Part shown: positions 1 to 8,310 of the stretch, one piece after another
How the letters are laid out: each line of letters starts with the position of its first letter
Position numbering within the stretch: position 1 is the first letter of the stretch
Assembly: GCA_028820995.1 (NCBI GenBank)
Contig: JAPPHR010000137.1
Coordinates: forward strand, 1 to 33,207
Reading direction: 5' to 3'
DNA: 33,207 nt
DNA from: Rhodospirillales bacterium
GTDB taxonomy: Bacteria; Pseudomonadota; Alphaproteobacteria; UBA828
Program-made: the position numbers and the translations under genes
Notes under the pieces: generated by a model
The model's input: the letters and a program-made list of their open reading frames with translations, nothing else
What the model was told of the DNA's origin: nothing
The model's database searches: none

Positions 1-554
1 CGGATGCCGGGCACGACGATATCGAAGTCCGGGCCGTGCGCGGCGCGCAGCGCCGCGATCTCGTGCGGGCTCGCGATGACGCCCGCCAACCCCGCCTCGT
101 GCGCCAATTCGGCGAGCCGCAGCACCTGCTCGCGGGCCGTGGCCGTGACGCCCTGGCGCGCGAGTTCCGGCTCGTCGAGGCTGGTGAGCACGGTTACGCC
201 GAGCAGATTGGGTGGGGCGACGCCCAGCCTGGCGGCTTGTTCCTCCGCAGCCTCGCGCGCCGCCCGCGTCATGGCGAGCCCGCCGGCGGCGTGGATGGTG
301 AGATAGTGCGGCTCCAGGGCGACCACGCTGCGCACGGCGCCTGCCACCGTGTTGGGGATGTCGTGCAGCTTGAGGTCGAGGAAGAGCGGACGGCCCGCGG
401 CGCCCACCGCACGCACGCCCTCCGGGCCATGCGCGCAAAAGTATTCGAGGCCGAGCTTGAGGCCGCCGACCGCCGGCGCCAGCAGATGCGCCAGGGCTTC
501 CACCTCAGAGCGGTCGCGCGCATCGAGGGCGCAGTAGAGAGAGACGTTCGGCAT
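1..554 (-). CDS. pyrF: Orotidine 5'-phosphate decarboxylase (partial, C-terminus off the window)
   Basis: Reading the minus strand gives MPNVSLYCALDARDRSEVEALA, then FLDLKLHDIPNTV around residues 55-70. This is the Asp-x-Lys-x-x-Asp catalytic signature of OMP decarboxylase, which converts OMP to UMP in the last step of de novo pyrimidine synthesis. About 184 residues are visible, and the frame is still open at base 1 near VVPGIR, where the family has its phosphate-binding PGIR loop. The ORF track does not list it because it runs off the edge. I chose the ATG at 554 because AGGA lies at a good distance upstream; an ATG at 560 would add two residues but has a poorer site. The gene is divergent from pyrE, another pyrimidine gene, with about 80 bp between them. 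Identity is nearly certain. Confidence 0.95.
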   Translation of the reverse strand, partial: MPNVSLYCALDARDRSEVEALAHLLAPAVGGLKLGLEYFCAHGPEGVRAVGAAGRPLFLDLKLHDIPNTVAGAVRSVVALEPHYLTIHAAGGLAMTRAAREAAEEQAARLGVAPPNLLGVTVLTSLDEPELARQGVTATAREQVLRLAELAHEAGLAGVIASPHEIAALRAAHGPDFDIVVPGI

Positions 555-637
555 GAGCATCCTGTCCGGGTCGGAACAGTTTACTCGCGCCGGCGGTGCG
601 GGACGACCGGAGAGCGGAAGAGCAGCGGAGGACGGAC

Positions 638-1276
638 ATGAGCGGAACGGCAGAGAAGGTCGCAGCGGTGCTGCTCGATACCGGTGCGTTCCTGGTGCGC
701 CCGCAGGAGCCCTTTCGCCTGACCTCGGGGCTCTACGCGCCGTTCTATGTGAACTGCCGGCTGATCCTGTCGCGGCACGAGGCGCGTATCAGGGCGGCGG
801 CGGCGCTGGCGGCCACGGTGCCGCAGCCCGGTACCACGGTGATCGCCGGTGGCGTCACCGCAGGCGTGCCCTTCGCCACGCTCGTCGCCGACCGGCTGGG
901 GCTGCCCATGGTCTACGTCCGGGCGGAGGCCAAGTCACACGGCACCGTGAGCCGCATCGAGGGCGGCGCTGTCGCCGGCGAGCGCGTGCACCTGATCGAG
1001 GACCTGATTTCCACCGCCGGCAGCATCCTTGCCTTCACGGAAGCGCTGCGCGAGGCCGGTGCGGAGGTGGACGGCGTGAGCGTGCTGTTTTCGCGCGCGA
1101 GCGAGTCGGCGCGACTGGCGCTGGAAGAGGCGGGGCTCGCGATCACCGCGATTTGCGGCCTCGACACGCTGCTTGCGGTGGCGCTGGGAAGCGGGCGCAT
1201 CGACGAGAAGGGGCTCGGCGAGGTCCGTGCCTTCTTCGCCGACCCGGAAGGCTGGTCCGCCCGCCACGCGCCATAG
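638..1276 (+). CDS. pyrE: Orotate phosphoribosyltransferase
   Basis: This 212-aa cytosolic enzyme joins orotate to PRPP to make OMP, the substrate of the neighbouring pyrF product. The family motif VYVRAEAKSHGTVSRIEG, with the catalytic-loop lysine and histidine, lies near residues 97-114. The PRPP-binding segment VHLIEDLISTAGS follows near 122-134. The ORF track starts at 596, but MSGTAEKVAAVLLDTGAFLV at 638 matches the usual family start, and a GGAGGA-like ribosome site (gcggaggacgg) lies just upstream; the 14-residue extension MRDDRRAEEQRRTD looks like untranslated leader. It is convergent with the flavoenzyme gene, only 15 bp away. Alphaproteobacterial PyrE proteins are often a little longer, but all key motifs are present. 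Confidence 0.95.
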   Translation: MSGTAEKVAAVLLDTGAFLVRPQEPFRLTSGLYAPFYVNCRLILSRHEARIRAAAALAATVPQPGTTVIAGGVTAGVPFATLVADRLGLPMVYVRAEAKSHGTVSRIEGGAVAGERVHLIEDLISTAGSILAFTEALREAGAEVDGVSVLFSRASESARLALEEAGLAITAICGLDTLLAVALGSGRIDEKGLGEVRAFFADPEGWSARHAP

Positions 1277-1291
1277 GTTGCGACGGCGCGC

Positions 1292-2617
1292 TCAGAAGTC
1301 GATGGCGCGCCCCTTGCGCTCCCAGTCGCCGTAGCGGGTGGGCTCCGGCCCCGCGGGGCCGCCGATCTCGGGCACGGGTTCGGGTTTGTCTTCGGTGCCG
1401 TTATCCGATGGAGGGGCCGCCGCAACCTCGGCGAGCTTCCGTGCCGCCTTGCCGGGCCGGGCCAGGATGTCCGGGCCGATCGAGGGGATATCGGCGAGCC
1501 CGCAAAGCCCCATGGTGAGGTCGAGCTCGCGGCGGAAGATATCGAAGACGTGCGCCACGCCCGCCTCGCCCGCGACGGTGAGGCCCCAGAACTGCGCCCG
1601 GCCGATGGTGCAGCAGTCGGCGCCGAGGGCCAGCGCCTTGACGATGTGGGTGCCCCGTCTGATCCCGCCGTCGAGCAGGACCGTCGCACGGCCCGCCACC
1701 GCATCGGCCACGCGCGGCAGCGCGTCGAGCGCGCTCGCGGCGCCGTCGAGCTGGCGGCCGCCGTGGTTGGAGACGAACATCCCGTCCACGCCGTTCGCCA
1801 CCGCCTCGGCGGCGTCGGCGGGGTGAAGCACGCCCTTGAGCAGAAGCGGCCCCTTCCAGACGGCGCGCAACGCCGCGACGTCGTCCCACTGCATGCCCTG
1901 ATCGGGCAGTGTCAGCATTCGCTGGTGGAGGGTGGTGAGGTCGTTGGCGCCGCCGGGCCTGCGGTAGTTGCCGAAGGTGATGTTCGGAATGGTGCGCCGC
2001 ATCCGCAGCAGCCAACGCAGCTTGGTTGCCATGTTGGCGATCTCGCCGGCGGAAAAGCGGGGCGGGATGACGAAACCGTTGCGGATGTCGCGCTCGCGGT
2101 TGCCGAGCATCTGGGTGTCGATGGTGACGACCAGCGCCTCATAGCCGGCAGCCGCCGCGCGCTCCGCCATCTCGTGGGTGAGCCCGCGGTCCGTGTAGAT
2201 ATACGTTTGGAACCAGCGGGGCTCGATGCCGGTCTCGGCCAGCTCTTCGAGAGTGCAGATCGAGCCGTGGCTGAGGCAATAGATCGAACCGGCCTTGGTG
2301 GCCGCCCGTGCCGAGGCGGCTTCGCCGTCCGGCCAGAGAAGCCCGGCAAGTCCGGTCGGCGGAACGATGAGCGGCATCGAGATGCGCCGGCCGAAGAGCG
2401 CGGTCGAGAGATCGCGGCTCGCCGACCCCCCGATGGGGCGCGGATAGAGGGGCACGTCGTCGAAGGCGGAGACGTTCCGCCGCAGCGTGTGCTCGTCGCC
2501 GGCGCCGCCGTCGACGAAGTCGAACACCGCGCGCGGCAGCACGCGCCGGGCTTCCTCCCGGAGCGCCGTGATGTTGTAGGCCCGCCGCTTCCAGCGGGGC
2601 TGGCGTTCGCCCGCCAT
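1292..2617 (-). CDS. FMN-dependent alpha-hydroxy-acid dehydrogenase with C-terminal SDHAF4 motif
   Basis: This 441-aa protein is a lactate/glycolate/mandelate-type flavoenzyme of the (S)-2-hydroxy-acid oxidase family, a TIM barrel that oxidises a 2-hydroxy acid to a 2-oxo acid. Visible landmarks are YIYTDR (substrate-side Tyr), VVTIDTQMLGNRERD, the catalytic SNHGGRQLDGA (His and Arg) and LLDGGIRRGTH (FMN phosphate site). The barrel ends near residue 400. The last 40 residues are a charged Pro-rich linker followed by GPEPTRYGDWERKGR and IDF at the very C-terminus, which is the signature of SDHAF4/DUF1674, the succinate dehydrogenase flavoprotein assembly factor. No in-frame ATG separates the two parts. 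I chose the ATG at 2617 because GGCGAGG lies six bases upstream; an ATG at 2623 is possible. It is divergent from hyuA. The substrate cannot be told from sequence. Confidence 0.92.
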   Translation of the reverse strand: MAGERQPRWKRRAYNITALREEARRVLPRAVFDFVDGGAGDEHTLRRNVSAFDDVPLYPRPIGGSASRDLSTALFGRRISMPLIVPPTGLAGLLWPDGEAASARAATKAGSIYCLSHGSICTLEELAETGIEPRWFQTYIYTDRGLTHEMAERAAAAGYEALVVTIDTQMLGNRERDIRNGFVIPPRFSAGEIANMATKLRWLLRMRRTIPNITFGNYRRPGGANDLTTLHQRMLTLPDQGMQWDDVAALRAVWKGPLLLKGVLHPADAAEAVANGVDGMFVSNHGGRQLDGAASALDALPRVADAVAGRATVLLDGGIRRGTHIVKALALGADCCTIGRAQFWGLTVAGEAGVAHVFDIFRRELDLTMGLCGLADIPSIGPDILARPGKAARKLAEVAAAPPSDNGTEDKPEPVPEIGGPAGPEPTRYGDWERKGRAIDF

Positions 2618-2698
2618 CCTCATCCTCGCCGTGATGGCGCGCCAGTATAGGCGGCAAGCGGCGCGCGCGCATGGCCGCGCGAAGGAGCCATCTCGGGT

Positions 2699-2721
2699 GG
2701 GTCGCTTGACCCGATTGGGTC
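2699..2721. promoter_or_regulatory. Possible operator between divergent flavoenzyme and hyu operon
   Basis: The 198-bp divergent gap contains GGGTC-N4-GACCC-N4-GGGTC, which is a perfect five-base dyad plus a third half-site at the same spacing. A TTGACC that could serve as a -35 element overlaps the middle half-site. No matching -10 with standard spacing is convincing. This layout suggests a regulator-binding site, but no regulator gene is adjacent, so the assignment is weak. Confidence 0.3.
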
Positions 2722-2815
2722 CCGGTAAGACACTGCCTCGCCGTCGCCGGTGCGTAGCGGCAGAGACCCAACGACCAGACGCGGCCGCCGGGCCGCAGCA
2801 GCGAGCGGACGGCCC

Positions 2816-4894
2816 ATGAAATTGATCGGCGTCGATGTCGGCGGCACCTTTACCGATCTCATCATCACCGACAGCGAGACGCGCGAGAGCGCCATTCACA
2901 AGGTGCCCACCACGCCGGACGATCCGTCGGACGGCGCGGCGGCGGGCATCGCCGCTCTCTGCGAGCGGAGCGGCACGGCGCCCGACGCCATCGCCCACGT
3001 CTTCCACGGCACCACGATCTCGACCAACGCGGTGCTTCAGTACGATGGCGCGGAGACCGGCATGATCACCTCGGCCGGCTACCGCGACATCATCCACATC
3101 GGTCGCCACCAGCGGCCGCAGAACTACTCGATCATGCAGGACATCCCGTGGCAGGCGCGCCCGCTGGTGCGCCGCCGCCACAGGCTGACCGTGAAGGAGA
3201 GGCGCGTGCCGCCGCAGGGCGCCGTGCTGGAGCCGCTGGACGAAGAGGGTGTGCGCCAGGCCGCGCGCACGTTGCGCGACAAGGGCGTGGAGGCGGTCGC
3301 CATCTGCTTCCTCTTCGCCTACATCGACCCCACGCACGAGGAACGGGCGCGCGCCATCGTGCTGGAGGAGTGGCCCGAGGCCTTCGTCACCACGTCCGCG
3401 CGGGTGGCGCCGCAGTTCCGCGAGTTCGAGCGCTTCACCACGGCGGCGATGAACGCCTTCATCGGCCCCAAGGTGCGCAACTACGTGCGCCGCTTCGAGG
3501 ACCGGCTGAAGCAGGCCGGCGTCGCGGGCGACCTCCACATCATGGGGTCCAACGGCGGTGTCGCGACCGCGGCGATGGTGGCGGACGTGCCGGTCATCAC
3601 GCTGATGTCGGGGCCTGCCGCCGGCGTGCTGGGCGGCGCCTGGGCGGCGGAGCGCTCCGGGCGGCGGCGCCTCATCACCTTCGACGTGGGCGGCACCAGC
3701 GCCGACATCGGCATCGTGATCGACGGCCACTACAACGAAGCCACCGCGCGCGATACCTGGATCGGCGGCTACCCGGTGCTGGTGCCGATGATCGACATCA
3801 CGACCATCGGCGCAGGCGGCGGCAGCATCGCCCGCGTCGATGCCGGCGGGGCCTTCAAGGTCGGCCCCGAGAGTGCCGGCTCGGAGCCCGGCCCCGCCTG
3901 CTACGGCCGGGGCGGCAGCGCGCCCACGGTGACGGACGCCAACCTCGTGCTCGGCCGGCTGGATGCGGACAACTTCCTCGGCGGCGAGATGACGCTCGCG
4001 CCGGAACGTGCGGACAAGGCTCTCACGGACCTTGCCGAGACCCTCGGCGTCGACAAGCACGAAGCGGCGGAAGGCGTGCTCACCATCGTCAACGCCAACA
4101 TGGCGAACGCCATCCGCTCCAAGACGGTGCAGAAGGGGCTCGACCCGCGCGACTTCTCGCTGGTCGCCTTCGGCGGTGCCGGCCCGCTGCACGGGGCCGA
4201 GGTCGCGGCGATGCTCGACGTGCCCGAGGTCGTGGTGCCACCCCATCCCGGCATCACGTCGGCGGCCGGCCTGCTCACAACCGACCTTAAGTACGACCAG
4301 ATCATGACCGCCTTCCAGGTCAAGGGCGCGGTCGACATCGAGCGGATCAACCGCGATTTCGCGCGTCTGAGCCGCGACCTGATGGCCCAATACGAGGCTG
4401 CCGGTCTCGGCGCCGACCGGGTGGAAGAGCGCCGCGCCGGGGACCTGCGCTACGTCGGCCAGGGCTACGAGCTGCGCGTGGCCTTCCCGGCGGGCGAGCT
4501 GGACGCGGCTGGGCTCGACGAGGTCTGGCAGGCCTTCCATGCACTGCACGAGCGGGAATACGGTCACTGCTTCACCGAGAGCCCCATCGAGATCGTGAAC
4601 ATCCGCATCACCGGAGTCGGCCGCATGCCCAAGATCGCGGCGCCGCCCGAGCCAGCCGGCGGCTCGTTGGCCGCTGCGTTGGTCAAGACCGCGCGCTCGG
4701 TCTTCCGTGTGGACGGTGCGCTCGAGGGCTACGACACGGCCTTCTACCGGCGGGATGCGCTGCCGCTGGATGACCCGATCCCCGGCCCCGCGATCATCGT
4801 GCAGAAGGATGCCACCACCGTCGTGCCGCCCGGCTGGTCGGTGCGTGTGGACCGCAGCGCGAATCTCATCCTGCGCCAGGGCGAGGAGGAGTGA
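2816..4894 (+). CDS. hyuA: Hydantoinase/oxoprolinase family protein, subunit A
   Basis: This 692-aa protein belongs to the ATP-dependent HyuA / 5-oxoprolinase / acetone-carboxylase beta-like family, which hydrolyses cyclic amides together with a HyuB partner. MKLIGVDVGGTFTDLI at the N-terminus and ITFDVGGTSADIGIV near residue 285 are the two phosphate loops of the actin/ASKHA ATPase fold, and GGAGPLHGAEVAAML is the conserved later segment. The length is normal for the family. The ORF track start at 2750 adds a basic low-complexity stretch; the ATG at 2816 gives the standard N-terminus. hyuB begins three bases after the stop, so the two are surely co-transcribed. The true substrate (hydantoin, N-methylhydantoin, 5-oxoproline or another ring) cannot be deduced. 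Confidence 0.93.
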   Translation: MKLIGVDVGGTFTDLIITDSETRESAIHKVPTTPDDPSDGAAAGIAALCERSGTAPDAIAHVFHGTTISTNAVLQYDGAETGMITSAGYRDIIHIGRHQRPQNYSIMQDIPWQARPLVRRRHRLTVKERRVPPQGAVLEPLDEEGVRQAARTLRDKGVEAVAICFLFAYIDPTHEERARAIVLEEWPEAFVTTSARVAPQFREFERFTTAAMNAFIGPKVRNYVRRFEDRLKQAGVAGDLHIMGSNGGVATAAMVADVPVITLMSGPAAGVLGGAWAAERSGRRRLITFDVGGTSADIGIVIDGHYNEATARDTWIGGYPVLVPMIDITTIGAGGGSIARVDAGGAFKVGPESAGSEPGPACYGRGGSAPTVTDANLVLGRLDADNFLGGEMTLAPERADKALTDLAETLGVDKHEAAEGVLTIVNANMANAIRSKTVQKGLDPRDFSLVAFGGAGPLHGAEVAAMLDVPEVVVPPHPGITSAAGLLTTDLKYDQIMTAFQVKGAVDIERINRDFARLSRDLMAQYEAAGLGADRVEERRAGDLRYVGQGYELRVAFPAGELDAAGLDEVWQAFHALHEREYGHCFTESPIEIVNIRITGVGRMPKIAAPPEPAGGSLAAALVKTARSVFRVDGALEGYDTAFYRRDALPLDDPIPGPAIIVQKDATTVVPPGWSVRVDRSANLILRQGEEE

Positions 4895-4897
4895 ATC

Positions 4898-6667
4898 ATG
4901 GCAGAGACGCCGAACGTCCGCCCCATCGACGCCGTCACCGCCAGCGTGATCCAGGGCGCGCTGGAGAACATCGCGGTCGAGATGGGCTGGAAGCTCATGC
5001 GCATGTCGTACTCGTCGATCATCCGCGAGTCCGAGGATTTCGGCGCCGCGATTATCGACCGCCACGGCCGCCAGCTTTGCGAATCGAAGCACTCGACGCC
5101 GCTCCAGTCGGGGCCGATCCCCGGCTACGTGAAGGGGATGAACCAGATCCTCGAAGAGCGAGGCCAGACGCTGAACGAGGGCGACGTCATCATCCACAAC
5201 TCCGCCTATCACGGCGCGAGCCACGGGCCGGACGTGGCCTTCATCGTCCCCGTCTTCCACGGCGGCGCGCTGGTGGGCTATGCCGTCACCACGGCGCACC
5301 ACCTCGATATCGGCGCGCTCAGCCCCGGCAGCTGCGGCATCGTCGATGCGATGGACGCCTATGCGGAAGGCCTGCAGTTCAAGGCGCTCAAGGCCTATGA
5401 CCGGGGCGTCGCGAACGAGGCGCTCTGGCACATGATGCGCGACAACATCCGTGCGCCCGACATGGTGGTGGGCGACATGGAGGCGCAGGTCGCCGCCAGC
5501 CGCATCGGCGCCGAGCGTTACCTGGCGCTCATCGAGCGCCAGGGGCTCGACACGGTCGAAGCGGCGGCCGATGCGCTCATGGATTATTCCGAACGCCTCA
5601 TGCGCCAGGCGATCGAGGCGCTGCCCGACGGCACCTACCGGGCCGAGGGCCATGTCGACGGCTTCCTCGACGATCCCGACCGGCGCCACTTCAAGGTCGC
5701 CGTGGCCGTGACCGTCAAGGGCAGCGAGCTGGTGGTGGACCTCGACGGCACCGCCCGGCAGTGCGACGACCGCCCCATCAACATGCCGCTCGAAGGCACG
5801 GTCGATTGCGCGATCTGGCTGACAGTGCGCTCGATCCTGCTGGACAGCGAGTCCTTCGGCCATATCCCGCAGAACTCGGGCCTGATCCGCCCCATCACCA
5901 TCAAGGCGCCAGAGGGGACCATTGCCAATCCCACCTTCCCGGCGCCCACCATCGCGCGCTTCGTCTCCGGCAACATTGTCGCGGACACGCTGATGAAGGC
6001 GCTGGCCCAGGCGGTGCCCGACAAGGTCTCCGCCGGCGTCGGCAACCTCAAGGTGATCGCCTTCTCGGGTATCAAGGACGGCGGACATTGGGTCCACATG
6101 GACATCCACGAGGGCAGCTACGGCGGCCGTGCCGGCAAGGACGCGATGGACGCGGTCGATACCCTCTACGCGAACACCCGCAACAACCCGATCGAGGACA
6201 TCGAGTCCCACCTGCCGCTTCGCATCGCCCGTTACGAGCTGCGCGACGACGCCTCGGCCGCCGGGCGCTGGCGCGGGGGGATCGGGTCGATCCGCGAGGT
6301 CTCCTTCCTCTCGGACAGCTTCATCTCGGTCGAAGGCGATGGCCACGCCTTCCGCCCCTGGGGCTTCGACGGCGGCGCGGAAGGGCGCGAGGCGGCGCTG
6401 GTCTACCACCGCGCCGACGGCGAGGACATTCCGTTCCCCTCGATGATGCCGAACCGCGCGGTCAAGGCCGGCGAGAGGCTGACGCTTACCGGCACCTGCG
6501 GCGGCGGCTACGGCGACGCCGCCGAACGCTCGGCGGACGCCGTGGCGGAAGACGTGCGGGATGGCTACATCTCGCGCGAGACGGCCGAGAGCGTCTATGG
6601 TGTCATTGTCACCGAGTCAGGCCAGCTCGACACTGCGGCCACCGAGGCCCGGCGCGGAAGCGGATAG
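4898..6667 (+). CDS. hyuB: Hydantoinase/oxoprolinase family protein, subunit B
   Basis: This 589-aa protein is the HyuB partner of the upstream HyuA; the two form a cytosolic ATP-dependent ring-opening enzyme. Family landmarks are VTASVIQGALENIAVEMG near the start, IIRESEDFGAAIID around 45-58, the HNSAYHGASHGPDVAF segment near 105-120 and GGRAGKDAMDA near 410. The length is at the upper end of the usual 510-590 range. An excellent ribosome site (GGCGAGGAGGAG) lies inside the end of hyuA, which points to translational coupling. The racemase gene follows 12 bases later. There is no carbamoylase or cyclic-imidase gene nearby, so this looks like the ATP-dependent rather than the classical zinc-hydantoinase route. 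Confidence 0.93.
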   Translation: MAETPNVRPIDAVTASVIQGALENIAVEMGWKLMRMSYSSIIRESEDFGAAIIDRHGRQLCESKHSTPLQSGPIPGYVKGMNQILEERGQTLNEGDVIIHNSAYHGASHGPDVAFIVPVFHGGALVGYAVTTAHHLDIGALSPGSCGIVDAMDAYAEGLQFKALKAYDRGVANEALWHMMRDNIRAPDMVVGDMEAQVAASRIGAERYLALIERQGLDTVEAAADALMDYSERLMRQAIEALPDGTYRAEGHVDGFLDDPDRRHFKVAVAVTVKGSELVVDLDGTARQCDDRPINMPLEGTVDCAIWLTVRSILLDSESFGHIPQNSGLIRPITIKAPEGTIANPTFPAPTIARFVSGNIVADTLMKALAQAVPDKVSAGVGNLKVIAFSGIKDGGHWVHMDIHEGSYGGRAGKDAMDAVDTLYANTRNNPIEDIESHLPLRIARYELRDDASAAGRWRGGIGSIREVSFLSDSFISVEGDGHAFRPWGFDGGAEGREAALVYHRADGEDIPFPSMMPNRAVKAGERLTLTGTCGGGYGDAAERSADAVAEDVRDGYISRETAESVYGVIVTESGQLDTAATEARRGSG

Positions 6668-6679
6668 GGAGATACGCCC

Positions 6680-7438
6680 ATGAAGATCAAGGTGATCAAC
6701 CCCAACACCACCATGGCGATGACCGAGGGGATCGGCGAGGCGGCACGCTCCGTCGCCGGGGCGGGCACCGAGATCGTGGCGGTGAGCCCCGAGTTCGGGC
6801 CGGAGTCGATCGAGAGCTACTACGACGAGCAGGTGGCGGCCTGCGGCGTGCTCGACGAGGTGCGCAAGGGAGAGAGCGAGGGCGTGGATGCCTATGTCGT
6901 CGCCTGCTACGGCGACCCGGGCCTTCACGCTGCGCGCGAGGCGACCGAGAAGCCGGTGGTCGGCATCGCCGAGGCCTCGTTCTACACGGCTGCGATGGTG
7001 GCGGCCCGATTCTCCATTGTTTCGGTCATTCCCCGCGTCCGCACGCTGATGGAAGAGATGGTGCGCGGCTACGGCATGGCGGAGCGCATCGTCGCCATCC
7101 GCACGACGCCGCTCTACGTGCTCGACATCGAGCGTGACCCGGAAGGCTCGATGGAGAAGCTGCGGGACGAGGTGCGCCGCTCGGTCAAGGAGGACGACGC
7201 GGAAGCGGTCTGCCTCGGCTGCGCCGGCTTTGCCCGCTTCGCTGCCGAGCTCGAGGCCGAGCTCGGCGTGCCGATCCTGGACGGCGTGGTCTGCGCCACC
7301 AAGCAGGCGGAGCTGCTGGTGGGTCTCGGCTTGAAGACCAGCAAGCGCAAGACCTACCGCCCGCCGGAGCGCAAGCGCTTCACCGGCATGTTCCGCCACT
7401 TCGGCACCGCCGAGGACGTCGCCGAAGCCGCGGAGTAG
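6680..7438 (+). CDS. Hydantoin racemase / Asp-Glu racemase superfamily protein
   Basis: This 252-aa cofactor-independent racemase has the two catalytic cysteines of the family, Cys76 in VACYGDPGL and Cys181 in CLGCAGF, and the N-terminal KVINPNTT that begins most hydantoin/allantoin racemases. Two-base chemistry by the cysteine pair would interconvert enantiomers of a 5-substituted hydantoin or allantoin. It is the last gene of the hyuA-hyuB operon (ribosome site GGGAGA, 12-bp gap), so it probably supplies the enantiomer the hydantoinase accepts. The C-terminal 25 residues, rich in Lys and Arg (TSKRKTYRPPERKRF), are usual for the family. Hydantoin versus allantoin specificity is unresolved. 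Confidence 0.9.
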   Translation: MKIKVINPNTTMAMTEGIGEAARSVAGAGTEIVAVSPEFGPESIESYYDEQVAACGVLDEVRKGESEGVDAYVVACYGDPGLHAAREATEKPVVGIAEASFYTAAMVAARFSIVSVIPRVRTLMEEMVRGYGMAERIVAIRTTPLYVLDIERDPEGSMEKLRDEVRRSVKEDDAEAVCLGCAGFARFAAELEAELGVPILDGVVCATKQAELLVGLGLKTSKRKTYRPPERKRFTGMFRHFGTAEDVAEAAE

Positions 7439-7465
7439 GGGAGGGCGCCGCCCGCCTGCCGCGGC

Positions 7466-7490
7466 GCCGCGACGACAAGAACGTCGCGGC
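7466..7490. terminator. Strong hairpin after the hyu operon
   Basis: A perfect nine-base stem (GCCGCGACG / CGTCGCGGC) with a seven-base loop lies 28 bases after the racemase stop. There is no following T-run, so it may act with Rho or as an mRNA 3' stabiliser rather than as a classical intrinsic terminator. Confidence 0.5.
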
Positions 7491-7558
7491 GGCCCGTCCG
7501 CGGGCGACGTATCTCGCTCTCGCACAGAGGGCAGTAAATGCTACTTATTCTGGACGTC

Positions 7559-7587
7559 TCAACACATTACGGTATGATCGCGATAAT
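7559..7587 (+). promoter_or_regulatory. Sigma-70-like promoter in an AT-rich island
   Basis: TCAACA, 17 bases, then GATAAT lies in an AT-rich stretch (about 7538-7620) that stands out from the GC-rich surroundings. It is placed to drive the unknown gene at 7634 and the PIN gene. Two ATATCTA direct copies follow directly (near 7586-7603) and could be a control site. Confidence 0.45.
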
Positions 7588-7633
7588 ATCTAAAAAATAT
7601 CTACATAAAATCTATGCATGAGTGGAGGGTACG

Positions 7634-8302
7634 ATGCAAATTCAGGATGTTACGCTCGAAATTGAGCAAAGCCTCGCCAACCTCAAGAGCCTGAAGGCTT
7701 CTGCCCTGCCGCCGGCGCTGCAGGGCTTGCGGCGCCTGCCCTTGGGGGACTACGAGCCTCGGGTGAGCATTCGCTACTGGAACGGGAATCAGTACCGCAA
7801 AGTCCGCAGGACTGCAGACGCAAGCTACTTCGACCCTGATCGTTGCGATGTGGTGATCGAGTTCGTCCCGTCCGACTCCGCTGACGATGGAGACGGATGG
7901 ACCGATGCGGGAGGCGATACCGGCGATACCGCCAGGGCCAGCGCGTTGGATGGCGAAACGGCCATGGACCAGCTTCTCAAGGCGCTCTCGGAGATGGAGA
8001 GGGCGCGGGAGTTAGTGAGCCTGAAATGGTTTCGAGACCAGTACCTCCCGGCATGCGGTTACGACTGGGCCCGTGATCCGAGGGCCTGCGGCACCCTGTT
8101 GCTCCAGGCGACCGGGCAGCGCTTGATCCTGACAAGCCAGGTACCGAACCCGAACAATCCGCTCGACCCGGTCACTGCGATACGGATAAACCGCCGGCAT
8201 CCGCGGTTCGAAACAAATTCCCAGTCGCGCCGCTCCCAGTTCGAGCCGGTTCGTATCCGGGGAGGCGCGATCGCGGATACGGTCATCGGCGACAGACGCT
8301 GA
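7634..8302 (+). CDS. Unknown 222-aa protein paired with a PIN nuclease (candidate antitoxin)
   Basis: I do not recognise a family. The protein has an N-terminal part with regular alternation (residues 1-75), an acidic Gly/Asp-rich linker (SDSADDGDGWTDAGGDTGDT, about 80-105) and a C-terminal part with LVSLKWFRDQYLPACGYDW, GTLLLQATGQRLILTSQVPNPNNP and a basic tail. The start is the ATG at 7634 with GGAGGG at good spacing; the track's GTG at 7622 lies upstream of that ribosome site. The PIN-domain gene begins eight bases after its stop, an arrangement typical of antitoxin-toxin operons, but 222 aa is far longer than usual VapB-type antitoxins and no DNA-binding fold is evident. GC looks lower than in neighbouring genes, which fits acquisition by transfer. 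The antitoxin role is inferred from position only. Confidence 0.75.
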   Translation: MQIQDVTLEIEQSLANLKSLKASALPPALQGLRRLPLGDYEPRVSIRYWNGNQYRKVRRTADASYFDPDRCDVVIEFVPSDSADDGDGWTDAGGDTGDTARASALDGETAMDQLLKALSEMERARELVSLKWFRDQYLPACGYDWARDPRACGTLLLQATGQRLILTSQVPNPNNPLDPVTAIRINRRHPRFETNSQSRRSQFEPVRIRGGAIADTVIGDRR

Positions 8303-8310
8303 TCCGGCCC

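Noticed and set aside
596-637. N-terminal extension of pyrE from the ORF track
   Set aside because: It crosses the ribosome site and is charged low-complexity; the ATG at 638 gives the family start.
1292-6409. 1705-aa minus-strand ORF
   Set aside because: Only its last 441 codons (1292-2617) are the real flavoenzyme. The rest is antisense to hyuA and hyuB, His/Arg/Asp-rich, and a product of high GC removing stops.
7538-7621. 27-codon ORF (MLLILDVSTHYG...) in the AT-rich island
   Set aside because: It spans the predicted promoter, is very short and has only a weak ribosome site; no support as a gene.
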